Shown here: in pieces, positions 24,768 through 41,276 of the stretch
How positions within the stretch are numbered: the first letter of the stretch is position 1
How the letters are laid out: the number at the start of each line of letters is the position of its first letter
Translations under genes and position numbers: made by a program
NCBI GenBank assembly: GCA_905331475.1
Contig: CAJNYU010003038.1
Span: 194,720 to 258,719, forward strand
Origin: Rotaria socialis
Lineage: Eukaryota > Rotifera > Eurotatoria > Philodinida > Philodinidae
DNA: 64,000 nt
Direction: 5' to 3'
The notes under the pieces: model-generated
Database searches by the model: none
Told to the model about the DNA's origin: nothing
The model's input: only the letters and a program-made list of their open reading frames with translations

Positions 24768-25442
24768 TTAATGATTGAGAATGTATCCAATAAATCGATC
24801 TTTAATATGATTCCAATAGGTTATAACCAAATCAATTGAATCATCAATATTGTGATTTAATTGTTCTTTTGTTTGATTAAATATATCGGATACTTGTCGT
24901 TGAAAACCATTCAATAATTCATCAATGTAGAATGTTGCTCGTTTACGACCCACCGATTCCAATAAATTAGCATCAGCGAAAATCGAAATCATCAATGCGT
25001 TAATCTTATTGAGATACAATTTTTTTAATTCTCCTAAAAGATTCTCCACGGTTTCATGTAGGATTTGTTTTATTGCTGAGAAATTCATTAAATTTCTACC
25101 ATGGTTTTCAAATATTGTTGGAATATTAGCAAAAAAATCTGTTATATGATTATTCCATTGTGTTGAAATGAAATTGACTCCGCTAAATAATTCTGAAACC
25201 CATGGTGCCGGTTGAGTTTTATCGAGACGAGCTAATCCATGCTGGCCAGTTTGTGAGAGTCTTTCACCAAATACAAAAACTAATTGAGTAAGTTGTTTAA
25301 ATGTATTTTGAAATATTGGATTTAAATAAATGAATAACAATTGAGAAATATAATCGATAATCGATGTAGCTTGTATTTCAGGTAAAGATGAAGCAAATGT
25401 TAAAGTGAGAGAAGCCATGAAAATAATAAGAGATAATTTCAT
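24768..25442 (-). CDS. Secreted helical protein of unknown function
   Basis: Uninterrupted single-exon ORF. I place the start at the internal Met (complement of 25440-25442) because it gives a textbook signal peptide, MKLSLIIFMASLTLTFA, and a 224-aa precursor. The open frame extends 17 codons further upstream through a Lys-rich stretch that would bury the signal. The mature part has few cysteines and many amphipathic helical segments (for example FQNTFKQLTQLVFVFGERL and DELLNGFQRQVSDIFNQTK). That pattern recalls small lipid-binding or apolipophorin-like secreted proteins, but no family signature is visible, so function is left open. It stands alone between long non-coding regions. Confidence 0.6.
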   Translation of the reverse strand: MKLSLIIFMASLTLTFASSLPEIQATSIIDYISQLLFIYLNPIFQNTFKQLTQLVFVFGERLSQTGQHGLARLDKTQPAPWVSELFSGVNFISTQWNNHITDFFANIPTIFENHGRNLMNFSAIKQILHETVENLLGELKKLYLNKINALMISIFADANLLESVGRKRATFYIDELLNGFQRQVSDIFNQTKEQLNHNIDDSIDLVITYWNHIKDRFIGYILNH

Positions 25443-27666
25443 TTTAGACTTCTTTTTTTTTGTTTTTTGGATAGGTTGTTTTTCTTTTTGCAAAAGTGAA
25501 TCTTATCGAATGGAAACAATTATATTAATCATATCTTTATTCTTTTATAGATTATGAAAATATGCATGTGAGAATCAAAAGCAGATGGATTCATATTTCT
25601 ATGTCTCACAAGGTAAAGTATTTTCATTCGAAGAAAAACAAACGATTGCACTTTAGTATTTATTGGAAAGCAAAAATATTAATTGATTCAAAATTCACTG
25701 ATTACTTTATTGTTAAATATATAGATATGCTTTCTTCGGTTATATATCACGTGAAGTCAGTATTTTTTTTCTCGTAAAATATCATATTTATCTAGTAAGT
25801 CATAGATTTTTATTTTGTCATTCTTATTTCAAACGCACAGCTTTCAAATATTAGTTATTCTTGTCTATTATAACAATAAATGAAAGTCACAAGACATTAA
25901 TAACTAGAGAAATACTCTCACATAGGAAAAATTCTTTTCATTCTAATTGTCAGAATAAAAAAAAGACGCATGTGGCGAAGTCAAAATGATCTTGTTGAGT
26001 AACTTCCCTTTTCTTTTTTGTCCAATCATGTAATTATTGTGTGATTATACGTTATTATTATTTTCAGTTTCTTTAAAATTCATTCATAATAGGTACTTTT
26101 GAATATTTATCGATATTACAATCTTCTAGTAGACAAAAAGCTTTTTGACCAACCATCAATATGAATTATATTTAATACATCTATCTTTCTCTTCTCTTCT
26201 TAATGATTACTGCACAGATGATATCTCATCGTTCTAGTAAAATAAATATCGTATATTCATATAGACGTACAGTTGCCTCTAGAAAATTCAACAAAAAAAT
26301 AGTACAGGTTTTTCTTTGATTGTGAATTGATTTACCATGAAATCAGATATGTTTGATTGATACATCACGATCATTTGCAATAATTGAATAATTTAGTCAA
26401 GTTATGGTAATGATCGAAGATAAGATCTCCGGTTTCGTTTGACACATATTATTCATCATTCGTTAGTCAAGTTACAACAGTTGACTTCAGGCAAAAACAA
26501 ATGTCTTGCTCGTTGAAAGATAGAGCCGGAAATGAGCGAACTCGTGATTCGCGGTCTATTTCCGGATTTATTCTACATACTTAACTAGTAATTCTCGGAT
26601 GTTGAACTATTGTAAATGCATGATGATCAATCGAAATCAAATTTACAAATAATTAATCTAACAATTGCACTAATTAAACAAAAAGAAAAGTAAAAAAAGT
26701 GTTTATCTGGACGATTTCTTTTATGGCTTTTTAATAAATTATTAATTAGATGAAATTCTATTTACTACACTCCATACAATAGAACAAAGACAGTTTATAT
26801 CATAGATATTATTTCATAATAAATAGAAGACTTAGAAAGAAAAATTTTCTTAATTCAAATAAACAAGTTAGCTATAGTTTTCATAATCAATCTATATTCA
26901 CTTCTTACATTAAGTAATGTTGATGAATAATGAGACAAAAAAAATAGAAAATCTTCCTTTGTTTTTCTTTCCTTATAAAAATGAATCAAAAGTACATCAA
27001 AAGCTGAAATAAATTCTTCTCTGTTATTTTCTTTTTCTTTCTCTTCGTTGTGTTGTTCTTTTAAGTTTTTCTTTTTTCCGTATTTTCTATATCTTCTTAT
27101 GTGAAATAATTGAAGTGGAAGTTTTATTTATTCAATTACTTAATCTTCTTTAAGCGATAATTTCTATTCTATCCGATTTGTTAATAACACTCATGTTGTT
27201 GCTTGTAGTGCATCAAAACGACTTTTTAAATAAATAGAAAAGAGAAGAAAAGAAAAAAGAGCACGTCTATATCTAATTATCACTTCTCGCTTTTTACGAG
27301 CGATGTCAAATAAATTTGAAGAAAAATAGACAAGATTATCATCAAAATATTAGATGGCATATACGAACATAGAACGAGAGATATGTTTATATTTAGTGAT
27401 TATATCGTGCTTGTTATTTTATACGATGTATACAATGAAAAAGAAGAAGAAAAACCTAAGAACGACTAATCTATCTGATTTATTGATCTGTTGAGAGGGC
27501 GGAAAAGCATCATTGCTTAGTACTACTACACATGAGGGTAGTACATTGCGTGACCTCCATTCGTGTGCTGTGCGCGATTGAAAATGGTTCATTATCGGCA
27601 TGCATTTTTTTCTTTTTCTTTTTCTTTTTCTGACTGCTGTGAGTTTGTGCGTTAGCTAGTTGTTAT

Positions 27667-27685
27667 TGTGTGTGTGTGTGTGTGT
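27667..27685. repeat. (TG)n microsatellite
   Basis: A perfect TG dinucleotide run of about nine units within the long non-coding region upstream of the ZNF608/609-like pair. Confidence 0.8.
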
Positions 27686-29184
27686 TGAATTTAGAACTGT
27701 GTATGTATACAATGATGCGACGGCTTCATCTGTAATCATGTTGTATGTGCGTGTTGATTCATGTGATTTTCATTTCTTCCTTCCACTTGTTAGAATATGC
27801 TTTGAATAAATAAAGAAAAAAAAGAAAATTCTTTTTTTATATTAAACAAGAGTAGAAATAAAAATTGGGTGAAAATGTAACAGAGAATACCAAAAATGAG
27901 ATTATTATTGTTTTCATTTTTTGTGTCTTCAGAATAAAGAGTAGAAGAAAAAAATGCTTGTTTTCTTTTCTCGTTTAAAAAAGTAGTTTATCTGAAGTTT
28001 TTATATTTGCATGGCTTGATTGAACTGCGGATTTTTCTCTCGTATACAAAAAAAAGCTCGGAAGGAAGAAGTTGATTTCTTCTATGAACCGGCAATACCC
28101 ATTGAAATAAGAAGCCGTTACTGACTTTTATTGTGCACTTTTCTATTTCTGTTGTCATTGTCATGTACGCGATCTATCTGTTTCTGTTGCATTGCCATTA
28201 CATGTCATCATCGTCATCACATGCCACATACATTCACGCCGACAGACTGACTCATTATTTGAGTGAATGTTAATCATTTTCATCTTGGTCATCGCCGCAG
28301 GCGGCAGTCATTCGTTCGGTAGGGGTGAAACTATAATACATATAACGTCTATGTAGCTTTAATTTAAATTTTTTTTTTGTTCGCTTATGTACGTATAGCT
28401 AGATGTTTAATCGTCATCATCGTTTTCTTCACCTGTTCATCTGTCGTTCATTCATACTGATGTAAGCAAAGAAAGAGCATATTTTGGCCCGATTATCTTT
28501 TTTTTCTTCTCTCTGGGTGGCCCTCATCGTTCTTAACCATACTTCACTTTCTCTTTCTCCTTTACGCGCCGCATGCAAAACGATAAGATCAATCACGAGG
28601 ACGACGAGTTGCTTTTTTTCTCTCTTTATGCTTGTATGTTACTGCTACTACTGTTTACAGTTGTTCTCCTCATTAGAGTTGCTAATCAAACGGAGTTGAA
28701 TGCGCATTTAATAATCGCTATGTAAAGGTGTGTTAGCACATATGACTCTAGGGCAAATTAGAAAAAGTGAAGATTGCGATACTGTTGATTAGTAAGAGTT
28801 AGTCACTACTATACAGACAGTCCTATTCGATTTGTGTTATTTCATTAGATGAGAAATGATGATCAAATATTCTATTAGATGACGAGAGAAAGAGTGGGGA
28901 GAAAGAGAGAGAGAGAGACAACAACTCTCTCGGGAATCAGAAAGAGAACAGAAAAGCAGTAACACATCGCAGTAGCAATTAACTTTGCATTTCCAATGAG
29001 CGCTCTCGTGCTTTCTTTTCTCTTTTACTCGTTGTGAACACTGTGTGTGTCTTTTAGCGAGCTATGCTTCTTGATCAGATTCAATTGTTTGACAGTGACG
29101 AACAGTTTACTTTGTCTTCTCGTTTCTTTTTTGCTACTCTCCTGTGCAAAGATCATATTATTGCGTACACATACTTGTAAATAG

Positions 29185-29208
29185 ACACACACACACACAC
29201 ACACACAC
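29185..29208. repeat. (AC)12 microsatellite
   Basis: Twelve perfect AC units, followed directly by GCTGTAAG. It is part of the repeat-rich tract upstream of the ZNF608/609-like genes. Confidence 0.85.
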
Positions 29209-29808
29209 GCTGTAAGACTATAGATTAGCATTGACTGTGTAGAACTCGTTTCCGTCGGTCATTATCATTCAAATATAGACACACATCATATTGAATATCT
29301 TTTTCTTATTGTCATTTTTCTCATTTTATAATTGTTGAACTTAATGAGTTGCCATATTACAACACTTTCCCTAGAGAGAAAAGCGTAGAAAACAGGATAA
29401 AGCTTGTTGTAGCATGTTGTCGGTCGTTGTTCGTTCAGTCGTCATCATTCGCCAATTCTCGTTTGATTAATTGCAATGAAAAGCACATCTTTCTGTTTCT
29501 TCTCCTTCTCCTTCTTCCCATCACATATGCACGCATAGCTCATATTTCATCAAATCCTCGTTTATCCACATAAATGGAGTTCTCTCTTTCTTTCTCTTTC
29601 CATTTCATGTCATAAAAGCGACGACGAACAAGCGCTCTATTGCTCTCCTCCTTTCTCTTTCTTTTTGTCTCCTATTTTTCTCGTTTTAGATGTGCAACAC
29701 GATAGGAGTGACTGCGAGAGAAAATAGATGAGAAGAGGGCGACAACGATGACAAGATATCATGCGTACAGTAACCGCTAATTAATTGTTGCTGTTGAATT
29801 TTAGTCCA

Positions 29809-29809
<1 letters not shown>

Positions 29810-29869
<60 letters not shown>

Positions 29870-29870
29870 N
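29810..29870. repeat. 60-nt poly-G run ending in N (probable assembly scar)
   Basis: A pure G run of about 60 nt ends in a single N at 29870. It is immediately followed by a 108-bp inverted copy of 31361-31468. A pure G tract this long in AT-rich DNA, stopping at an N, is more likely a sequencing or gap-filling artefact than genomic sequence. Confidence 0.75.
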
Positions 29871-29978
29871 GTTTCTCGCAAACCCCAGCAGCAAAAATCA
29901 TACATGTCGATGTTGTTGATCTTTTGATGTATATGACACTCGCAAACGCTTGCACACTAATTACAACAGTCTTCCGCA
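29871..29978 (-). repeat. 108-bp inverted copy (left arm) abutting the N
   Basis: Reverse complement of 31361-31468, with equal length and only two mismatches seen by eye. Similarity starts at the first base after the N and stops after CTTCCGCA. The level of difference is what two haplotypes would show. Confidence 0.8.
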
Positions 29979-30180
29979 ATCACCTGCTTGTCTTGTCTCT
30001 CCTTGAGTCAATATTTTATCTTTCTCTATTCATCGATAAAAGGCACTACTACATACCGTTATACAAACATAAATAGTAAAACGACGATTGTGCAATATAT
30101 TTATATATATATATATATACACATACAATCTTCTCTAATACATCGTCATCACAATCATTCGATACGTTAGCATGTGTATC

Positions 30181-30205
30181 CATGTATATGTATATATACA
30201 TATAC

Positions 30206-30236
<31 letters not shown>

Positions 30237-30239
30237 TGC
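30181..30239. repeat. TATG/TA-rich microsatellite
   Basis: A compound run of TATATG, CATATA and (TA)n units. Similar (TA)n runs occur near 30097-30118, 31078-31100, 31884-31904 and 36822-36846. Confidence 0.7.
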
Positions 30240-31360
30240 ATATAGAGCTCTTTGCCCAAGGCTATATTGGACGATAGCTAATTTCTTTGATATTCGAATC
30301 ATGTCTCTTGAGAGATACTTGCGTCTTACGCCTGTCTGTCAATCGTATTAAAGGGCATCTATGTAATGACTATTCGGTGGAAACATATATAGAGAGATTG
30401 ACTAGTTTTGTTCGTACCAGATGCTGCCTATTGCCTAATTGCATAGATATATATGTATGTTCTCGTGTATCAAAAAAGAATTTGTTGCTCAACTAAATTA
30501 AATCTTCTCGTCTTTCTTTCAACACGTATGTGTCTGTGTCATCTGTCATCAATGTATGCTTTATAAGAGGTGTCAATTGCCCTTCGAGTGTGAAACGATG
30601 CATCTCCCTTGAGTAGACGCGATAGCAGTAACAGCATCATCATCTCCTTCTTTTGTCTGTTGATAGCATACTACCCGCCTTATTCTAGTCAGCGTATTCG
30701 TTGTTCTTTATGTCTCTTTACCCGGTTGGCTTTGATCTCGATCCTCGCCCTTTCCGTCGTCGTCGCCTTCCGAGCAATGTGTTTGCTTGTGTATGTGTGC
30801 GCTCGCGCTCGTTTCCTCCTTTTCGTTGATTCTGTTCTGTCTAACAGCTACAGAGCAGCGCGGTGAAGGGTAGTAGAAGAGTAGTACACACCACACGTCG
30901 TTACAGTCGTTTTTTCTCTTCTTTCCCTTTACACGACGTGCAGCATATCCTAAAAGCCCCAGAGTACTTCTTGTCGCATGTTTGTCTATATTTCATATTC
31001 CAATTAAAGACTGAAATCGTTTCATTGTGCATAATTTAATGTTTGAGTAAAATAAGACTATCATATTCATATAGGGTATATATATATATATATATATATG
31101 CATAATTGATGTCGGACAATGATAATTATACGAGTGTATATGCGCGTGTCTATTCCTATTTTTCTTCTCTTTCTTTCTTGTTTCTTTGTTCGACAATAAT
31201 AATAATAAAAAGTCATTTAAGATTGGACGAATAAATAATTGTAAGCACATGACTTCTAGAATAACAGTATGTGTGCTGTGTCGAACGGAAGGGTAGTGTT
31301 AATCATTGTTCGATAGAATAAGTGACTGAATGAAAGAATGAATGAAAGCAGTTTGTTTAC

Positions 31361-31468
31361 TGCGGAAGACTGTTGTAATTAGTGTGCAAGCGTTTGCGAG
31401 TGTCATCTACATCAAAAGATCAACAACATCGGCATGTATGATTTTTGCTGCTGGGGTTTGCGAGAAAC
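31361..31468 (+). repeat. 108-bp inverted copy (right arm)
   Basis: Partner of the inverted copy next to the poly-G/N scar. Unlike that copy, this one sits in continuous sequence on both sides, so it is the more likely true location. An ORF across it (31342-31551) shows no family signature. Confidence 0.8.
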
Positions 31469-32873
31469 CTCCCTGCGGTATGGTGGCTTCTCGTGTTCGT
31501 TGTCATGCTGCCACCATATCCTTCTCTTTTTTCCCATCAATGTGTGTATAGTCAATATTTAATCAACCAATTTATCGTGACTATGCGAAAATCGCATAAC
31601 AGAAAAAGAATGAAATGTCACTGGAGGCGCTAGCGATACTACTACTAAAGCTAATCCATTCAATTGTGTGATGTAATCGATGGCAATAGGTGCCTGTATA
31701 GTTGTTGTTGCATGTATACAGACACGCTCAAAATAATATATACATACATATACACTTACAATTTGTCGCTCAAAGCGGTAAGAATCATTATACACCTCAT
31801 CGATCTAACCATCCATCAATCGTTCTTTTTTTTCAATCTCACCTTGATTTGTATATACAGGCTTGTGTTCTCTTCGTTGACATTTATATATATATATATA
31901 TATACTTTCGCACACTTTAATAAGCGCATAGCTTAGTTTGTGAGTAGAGCAATACATATATTGTTCTCTATATATGGGCAATAGAAAAAACGGGGTAAGA
32001 TTGAAATTCAATATTTGTTTGATGGTTTAAAATGTCTACTAGCATCGAAGCTGTCACTTTATGCCTTTTGGCAACAGAACTTGCTAATCGAGACAGAGTA
32101 AAGAAGAGGGTGTTCTTTCTTTCTTGCTTGTTCACTGCTCCGTGCTAAGTGAATTCCCCATCGTTCATCTGCCGTCTGTCTCCTGTCGTACACACGCACT
32201 TGATGTCGATTGTTATTCTAATCATTCGCGTCGTTTGATGATTTTTTTTCTCTTTCTCTTCTCATTCTCTTCTTTTCCTTTTGCTTTTCTATTGCCTATG
32301 TTATATACGTCTGCAAGCATTGATTGCAGTAATGAATGTATGTATGAACGAGAACAGAAGGAGGAGCGAGAGAGTTCATCGTACATGTATATATTTATAT
32401 ACATATAGATATATAGCTACGTGAGTATATGTGTGTGTGTGTGTGTTATCACATGATGATGAACAACAGAACGAAAGGTCCTAGCGCGAATCTGTAATTG
32501 TGCACACTCGAGTGTTCGACAAGCGTTAAATGCGTGTAGGAGAAAGAAAGACAACGCAAGAAGCGAGTAGATCTATAAATTATGTTTGTGTTAGAGGAAA
32601 GAGAAGAGAGAGAGAGTAGAGAGTGTGTATGTGGGTGCGTGCGTGAAGTGGCTACTCTTTTGCAGTAGTAGCGGCAAGAGAGAGAGAGAGAAGAGAAAGC
32701 ACAGGCAATCATTTGCAGTGTATATATGTATGCAAGTCAGCATGAAAAGTCCAGCTGCTTTTGTGTATCGAGAGGCGTCTCTTCTCTTATCATGTGGTGT
32801 TTTGTGCTTACGTTTTGTCGACACAAATTTCTTTTTTTATTCTTCTTCAGATGTCATTTATTTCTTATCTAAT

Positions 32874-35760
<2,887 letters not shown>

Positions 35761-36815
35761 CTTGTATGTTTGATCAGATACTTTAATTACTTGCGCGTAT
35801 GTTTACGTGTGTTCTTTTTCTTCTTCTCTTTATAACCTATGTGACAAGGTGCTCTGATGGCTAGTAAAAATTGGTTCCTTTTTTTCCTTTCCTTTTCTTT
35901 TTTGTTTGTTGTTCCTGTTATCGTTGTTGTATATATGCTTTCGTTCAGTTTATCTATTCTAGTCGGATGTTCTATGTTCGCAAAGAAAGAGACCTATAAC
36001 CCTTGTGTAAATTTGCTCTTTCTTTCTTTCTTTCTTTCTTTGCTACTATTACTAGTACTACTATTATTATTATTTCTGTTTAATCATCAAACAAACAATA
36101 AGAAAAAACAAGAAAAACAATCGATTATACACATAGACTATTAACGATACAGAGGAATGTATGCGTAGCCTTCAAGTTGCTCACTTAATTCATTTTTATT
36201 CATGTAAATAACGAAGAAAAAAAAAGTAGTATAACGATGAATCATATGTTGCTGTTGTTGTTAATATTTCGAATATGTTAACGGTGACATCATTATTAAT
36301 GCAAGTGTAGAGAGCTGGTTTTCTTCTTTTTTTTTTCTTTGCTTTTTAATCTTCTCTCAAGCAAGTCAAGTCAATCGCATTATCCAACCTCTTTTGTCAA
36401 TGAGGTGTGCGTGCTTGTTCATAATAGGAAATTTTCTTGACATTATGCAATTTCCGCTCTTCACATTTTTTTTTCGATTACGATCAATGTTACATTGAAT
36501 AGTGACAAACAATCATCGCACACGTATATATTCACATTAAAATCATACATCTATTTGTATGAGCGCCCGAGCAATTCAATACAATATATATATACATAAT
36601 TTATAGAATATTGCTTCCATACTGTCAAGTACGATTATGAGGACAACAAAATTGATGTGAAGTTCATCTGTCAAATAGCTTGTCTAAGAGAAAAGGTTAT
36701 ATAAATAGAAACTATCACTTCTCTTTTTCTTGTATATATGCGTATAGTTTCGAAAGCATCATTATCGGCATACAAACTGTCGCTTCGGCGACTAATAGAC
36801 ATATTTACATAGTAC

Positions 36816-36856
<41 letters not shown>

Positions 36857-38110
36857 ACGTATGTGTATACACACGTATGAATGTGTGTATTGATTGTGAC
36901 AACGACAAAATCCGAAGCACCATCAGATTCAGTTTTCTTTTCTTTTTCATTTCTCGACATTACCTATCTTACACCATTGAAATGAAAGAAATCGAGACGT
37001 CAATTAAAAAACAAGGCTTCTCTCAATACACTTTGAGAATCTCTTGAAACGAGAAAGAAAAGAGAGAAGAAGAAAAAGAATAGAGAGAAGAAAAACTTGA
37101 ATGTTTCTTTGGTCATATGCACATATACATAGACATAAGCTTATCGTAGCTAGTATATAGTTACGAATTCGCCGTCATAATCCGATGCGGCTTGTCGACA
37201 ATGACGGTGATGAGATGGAAATGAGTAGATGAAAAAGCGGAAGAGAGCGAGAGCAATGGCATATGTAGACCTCGAATCCATTTGCGTGTTAGCTGAAAAC
37301 ATAAAGGAAAGAGGCGAGCAAACGAACGAGTAAAGAACGTGTGCCCGGCCGAAACTCCTCCAACACAACATCAATGCGCGAGTGTAAGCGCAAAAGATAG
37401 GCATCAGAAAGACGAGTGAAAGAGCCCACATTTTTTTTCCTTCTTTTTCTCTCTCTCCTTCTTCGGACGAGATCGAACGAACGAACGAACGAACGATAGG
37501 AAAGAAGAAGAAGAAAAATATATCCTCCGTGCGCATCGGCATATTCATTTCTCTGGAGACGAAAAAAGAATAAGAAAAAAAAGAAAAAAACGACACGACG
37601 ATCATCACTCTCTGTAAGCAAATGTAGCCCTGAAGAGAGAGAGAGAGAGAGAGAAAGAGTATGTGTGTTGTGTGCGCGCAGAACGACAAACGGTCCTTTC
37701 TTATTCTTCTTCTCGTCATGTTAATATTTTCTTTGTTCTTCACAAATGTGAAATAGACTGACCCGTCGACAGAAAGCAGAAAAAGAAAGGAAGGGAATAA
37801 ATCGTAGCAGCATCAACAGCAACAGCAGTAATAGCAGTCCACAATATGACTTTCTTCTTCTTCGTCTTCTAATCCTAGTTCGTCCTTAATTGCCAATACG
37901 TGCATTATTTTCTTCTGCTTGTTCTTCTTCATCTTTCTCTCTCTCTCTCTTGTGTGTGCTTTTGTTATTGTTCTCTCTCTCTCTCTCTCACTCTGCCCGG
38001 TTATAGGACCACCCAACAAACACACATACACACACACACACACATATATATACACACATACACAACTAAGGCAACAGCATGAGCTGGCTCGTCATCATCA
38101 TCATCACACG
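35761..38110. other. Intergenic, copy A to copy B of the ZNF608/609-like pair
   Basis: 2.35 kb of low-complexity, T-rich then GA-rich sequence with (TTTC)n near 36020-36040, (TA)n near 36822-36846, (GAAC)n near 37475-37494, (GA)n near 37634-37656 and (CT)n/(CA)n near 37974-38044. It presumably holds the 3' UTR of copy A and the promoter and 5' UTR of copy B. The ORFs here are repeat-driven. Confidence 0.45.
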
Positions 38111-41100
38111 ATGAATCTTCTCATCGAACAACGCCCAAAAGCAATAACATCATCGAAAACCCAACAACAATCTCAAATATCTAATGAAAATGACATGAAC
38201 AATAGTTCACCATCATCTCCGCTCGTATTAAAAATCAAGCGTCACACGACTAAACAACAACAACAAGACGAAACAAATAATTCTATTTCTATTTCATCAC
38301 ATATGTCCGAAGAAGATAATAATAATTCTCGTTCGACAACGAATACTCAACGTTTAAAACGTACTTCTTTATCGAATGCGACAGCTACACGTCGACCATC
38401 GTCACCTGCATTTAATGGTAAACAACAGCAGGCAACAAAACGTTCCGTAACGATCGATAATAATAATAATGATTTAACGTCGAATATTGATGATATTGCT
38501 GTTACAAAACGTTTTAAACGGGATGATTTGAATGTAAGTGAAGTTGTTAATTTAATTCTATTTGAGATTTAACAGTAGTTATATTGCATTCTCCTTCAGT
38601 TTCCTTTTTTATTTACTCAGCGTCTACTGTTGAAATTGATCTTATATATATATATATATATTAAAAAAAGAAAATGTTATAGTTTTTAATACTTCATTTT
38701 CTTGTTTTATTAAGCAGTCGTCTTCAAACAAAGTAGATGCCTGTGTCGAAACAGTCTCTATTGGTTTGGCAACTGAACCTGATCATCTCGGTCCTTGTGA
38801 GCCTGTATGTTGTTTTTCGTTAAATCTCATTTCCTCTCAATAATATATTCTTTTTTTTCTTTTCTTTTCTGTTAGGGTACAAGCGTCGTTTTGGAGGGCA
38901 TCGTTTGGAATGAAACCGACAGCGGTAAGTAATAATAGTAATCAAATAAAAAAAGAAGAAGAAGAAGAAGAAGAAAAAGTACTACTACGTTATAATATTA
39001 ATGACATCCATGAGCGCTTATATGGTGACATATCGCTACTATAAGCAATCAAACTAAGCAGATGTTGGTGCTCTTTTATATTAATAATGAAAGAATAGAA
39101 CTACTGAAGTTTGTGACTTCATTGTTATTAAACAAAGAACAGATAAGTTTATGCATAGTCTAACCATGATAAACAACAGACGACGTTGCCTGTATGATGG
39201 TCTCCATCAAGTCACTTTTTTTTGTTATTTTCTCACTCAAGTAATAGTTGTGCATAGGAAATAAGTTATTCATCGTCAATACTTACGAGAGCAGAAAGAA
39301 AAAAAAACATTCTTTCCCATTCGTTTTATCAGTTATTTTACAATTATGCATACATATATATATATGCCTTAAGATTTAACCTTGTTAATAACGGAATTAT
39401 AATTTGTGCTTTTTAGGTGTACTTGTTGTTAATGTAACATGGCGGGGAAAAACTTATGTTGGTACATTACTCGATTCAACTAAACAAGATTGGGCTTGCC
39501 CGAGGTGAGAGAAGAAAAAACGAAAATCAATATAAAAAAAAATAAAAGAAGGCTTTTCTTTTGTTCCGTTGAATAAATTAGATTAACATGTGAATCACCA
39601 ACAAGTGATTATGATGCTCGAAGTAGTAGTAAAACTAGTCGAACAAAACGTACTGGTGCCGGTGGTCATACTCGATGTTCAAATCAACACTCGTTATCAT
39701 TTTGTCAACAGATAACAGCAAATAACGTTTCATCAGGAATCGACGATCGTAAACTTCGTAATAATATTAAATCGCGACAATCGAAACGTTTAAATAATCT
39801 TCCAACATCGATAACGGAAGAAACAACAAATAATTCTTCACCATTAACTTCACCGTATCGAACAAATACACAAACATTTTTTCCTCCTGAGACTCCTGTA
39901 ACACCTAATACATCGACTAATCTCGAACCACAACTAATCTCATGTTCAGAATCTCATTGTCATAAACGTTTTGCTTCGGCTACTGCTCTCGGTTATCATA
40001 TAAGTGATGCACATAGAAAAATTGAAATAACATCAACTATTCCACAAGCGAGTACTCGCGATGAAGAAGATGTTGCACATATTCTTGCTAATGTTGCTGA
40101 TTATGTACGTCGTTCATCTCCACCATCATCTATACGATGTTCACCTGAACATCAATCTCAGTCTCAATCGAATTCACCTCCATCAAATTTGAAACCAATG
40201 GAAAATTCAACAGCATTATCTTGGCCATGTCCACAAATATCGTCTAATTTTGTTCTATCATCATCATTAAATAATACCGAACAATCGATATCACCTATTT
40301 CCGCAAGGTTTGTTTTCGAAACATATCAAATACAAAATAAATTTGAAGTTTCTAGGTGTAAATTAAATAGCAATGAAACAAATATTGATCAAGATGAAAT
40401 AAATAATTCCGTTAAACAATCTGATCATTTCCTCTTACCTATACAGAACGAAACAAGTATTAATAAAACTTCTCCAATAACAAATTATGTTGATTCAACT
40501 ATAACAAACAAAGAATCAACGAATATACTTCCGAAAATTCCAACACCGCCACCGCCACTACAATTAACTTCATCTTCACCAGCTTATTCCGATATATCCG
40601 ATGAAGATCCAACACCTAATGAACAAATGCTCCCACCGTCAACAATTAATCTATTAACAGCAACTAATGGAAATCTTGATGAAAATGGAAATAATCTCCA
40701 TTCATCATCATTTCTATCTACGAATGGTGGATTAAATAGTTCTAATCCTGCATGGGCTGCACAAATGATTTTTCAACAATTCGGTTCTTTTATACAACCA
40801 CAAGCATTAGCATCAACCACAGTATCCAATAATAAAGATTTATCAACAACGCCGAATCGGTAATTTTTGTTTTGTTTTCTTGAAAAACATAATGAACTTA
40901 CTCTATTCATTTTCTGTTTAGTTTGAACAGTAATAATATTTGTCCATCATCATCATCTTCTTCTTCTTCTTCTTCTAATGGTACCAGTGATTCAAGTGTA
41001 AAAAATATTCTCGATGGACGTCGTTCAGCAACAATTAAGTCATCATCAGCCTCCTCATCATCGCCACCAACAAGTTTATATCCTTTTCATTCACATGAAA

Positions 41101-41276
41101 TAAAATTTCCAACACCAATCATCAATACATTAACATCACCAAATGAAAATCTACTTCATCTATCATCAACATCAACGTTGAAACCTATGGATATACTTGA
41201 TTTTTCATTAAATAATAGTCGTACAACTAATGGCGGACAGTATCATCATTCATCTTCATTACACCCGTCTCGGTGA
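38111..41276 (+). CDS. ZNF608/609-brakeless family protein, copy B (with C2H2 finger)
   Basis: Tandem paralogue of copy A. Six exons (38111-38533, 38718-38804, 38876-38924, 39417-39504, 39582-40859, 40922-41276) give 759 aa. The family core reads [20 protein letters not shown], then [19 protein letters not shown], then [19 protein letters not shown], closer to vertebrate ZNF609 than copy A is (it keeps the CESPTSD tail). At about aa 335-360 lies a single C2H2-like finger, [19 protein letters not shown] followed by ISDAH, in the position of the ZNF608/609 finger. The rest is Ser/Asn/Thr-rich disorder. The start is the first in-frame ATG after a CA-repeat leader. A 48-nt GT...AG segment (40308-40355) inside exon 5 could be spliced without changing frame. 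Confidence 0.85.

Larger units (their letters stand above)
25494..32873. other. Microsatellite-rich non-coding region (7.4 kb)
   Basis: No convincing coding exon. From about 27.6 kb it becomes rich in CT/GA, TG/CA and TA/TATG repeats with many short low-complexity ORFs, and it ends at the first ZNF608/609-like gene. It probably contains that gene's promoter and untranslated exons: an acceptor-like TTCTTCTTCAG ends at 32850, just before the chosen start. It also contains a poly-G/N scar and a 108-bp inverted copy, listed separately. Confidence 0.45.

Noticed and set aside
37150..37743. Minus-strand ORF of 197 codons
   Set aside because: Lies in a GA-rich, repeat-laden spacer. The product is low-complexity Phe/Arg/Ser with no domain, and the codon pattern follows the repeats.
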